A DNA stretch of 5,166 nt from positions 1 to 5,166 of the forward strand of contig JAXMLJ010000142.1 in the NCBI GenBank assembly GCA_034368805.1, read 5' to 3'. The stretch comes from UBA2272 sp034368805 (lineage in GTDB: Bacteria > Actinomycetota > Coriobacteriia > Anaerosomatales > Anaerosomataceae). Position numbers and translations under genes: made by a program. This document shows positions 4,753 through 5,166 of the stretch, in pieces; the first letter of the stretch is position 1, and every line of letters begins with the position of its first letter. The notes beneath the pieces were generated by a model. It made no database searches. It saw only the letters and a program-made list of their open reading frames with translations, and was not told where the DNA came from.

Positions 4753-5166
4753 CTACCGCCTGACGCCCGTCAGCCGCTCGGCCACCAGATCGCCCATCGC
4801 GCTCGTACCGACCATCTTCTGCGGCAGCGTCGAGGCATCCGCGATATCGCGCGTGCGCCACCCCTCGGCAAGCACACCCTCGATGGCAGCGGCCAGCGCA
4901 TCGGCAGCTTGGTGCATCGCGAAGCTGTAACGGAGCATCAGCTCGACCGAGAGCAGCATCGCAAGCGGATTCGCGACCCCCTGCCCCGCGATGTCGGGCG
5001 CCGAACCATGGCTCGGCTCGTAGAGCGCAGTGCCGTCGCCGAGTGACGCGCTCGCAAGCATGCCGAGCGAGCCGGTGAGCATGCTCGCCTCGTCGGACAG
5101 GATGTCGCCGAACATGTTCTCGGTCACCATCACATCGAACTGCGCGGGCGTGCGGATCAGCTGCAT
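4753..5166 (-). CDS. leuB: 3-isopropylmalate dehydrogenase, C-terminal part (cut by the right edge)
   Basis: The cytoplasmic enzyme of leucine synthesis that oxidises and decarboxylates 3-isopropylmalate with NAD+. Only the last 137 residues are in the window. The ATG at the edge is an internal methionine, because family members carry about 220 residues before this QLIR segment. The metal-binding stretch VTENMFGDILSDEASML (14-30) has Asp21 and Asp25, matching the Mg2+/Mn2+ aspartates of the family. HGSAPDIAGQGVANP (53-67) is the nucleotide-binding loop, and its Asp58 is the residue typical of NAD+-dependent LeuB rather than NADP+ isocitrate dehydrogenase. TGSLGMLASASLG (31-43) also fits LeuB. 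The stop is 36 bases before the HTH-nucleotidyltransferase start, and the promoter of that gene fills this gap. The upstream sequence would probably hold leuC and leuD (inference). Confidence 0.95.
   Translation of the reverse strand: MQLIRTPAQFDVMVTENMFGDILSDEASMLTGSLGMLASASLGDGTALYEPSHGSAPDIAGQGVANPLAMLLSVELMLRYSFAMHQAADALAAAIEGVLAEGWRTRDIADASTLPQKMVGTSAMGDLVAERLTGVRR

Noticed and set aside
4726..4756. GTAGC...GCTAC inverted repeat around the antitoxin promoter
   Set aside because: Five-base arms 21 bases apart with no inner extension. One arm lies within the -10 element and the other in the leuB stop region, so chance is the simpler explanation.

Overview
The window is high-GC DNA (roughly two thirds G+C by eye) in which every supported gene lies on the minus strand. 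It is best read from position 5166 down to position 1. Gene content and style (leuB, ilvE and cimA clustered, a compact class A PBP with a Cys-containing tail, a near-leaderless start) suggest a high-GC Gram-positive, plausibly an actinomycetote such as a Coriobacteriia-like anaerobe. That placement is inference only. Both ends cut through genes, so this may be a short contig or a piece of one.

Layout in transcription order: (1) 5166-4753, the C-terminal third of LeuB (3-isopropylmalate dehydrogenase). (2) 4716-4204, a fused protein with an excisionase-type helix-turn-helix followed by a minimal nucleotidyltransferase (MntA-like antitoxin). (3) 4214-3870, a HEPN/DUF86 HepT-like toxin overlapping the previous gene by 11 bases. 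(4) 3800-2886, IlvE, branched-chain amino acid aminotransferase. (5) 2815-818, a class A penicillin-binding protein of 665 residues. (6) 730 to the left edge, the N-terminal part of CimA, (R)-citramalate synthase.

LeuB, IlvE and CimA are parts of leucine/isoleucine synthesis. CimA makes citramalate from pyruvate and acetyl-CoA as the threonine-independent entry to isoleucine, LeuB oxidises the isopropylmalate-type intermediates, and IlvE performs the final transamination. The toxin-antitoxin pair sits between leuB and ilvE, and the cell-wall synthase sits between ilvE and cimA. All point the same way, so read-through is possible, but the TA pair has its own promoter candidate.

The most interesting element is the TA module. 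Its antitoxin carries its own DNA-binding domain. Its promoter looks leaderless, with two 10-bp-phased repeats just upstream. The toxin's weak ribosome-binding site is buried in a small hairpin inside the end of the antitoxin gene, which suggests translational coupling. A second point to check is the left edge: the cimA reading frame matches its family up to about position 65, then abruptly becomes unrelated, AT-richer sequence that on the plus strand reads like a signal peptide. That is either a chimeric sequence end or a real rearrangement. I saw no tRNA, rRNA, CRISPR array or insertion sequence. No gap between genes is longer than about 90 bases.
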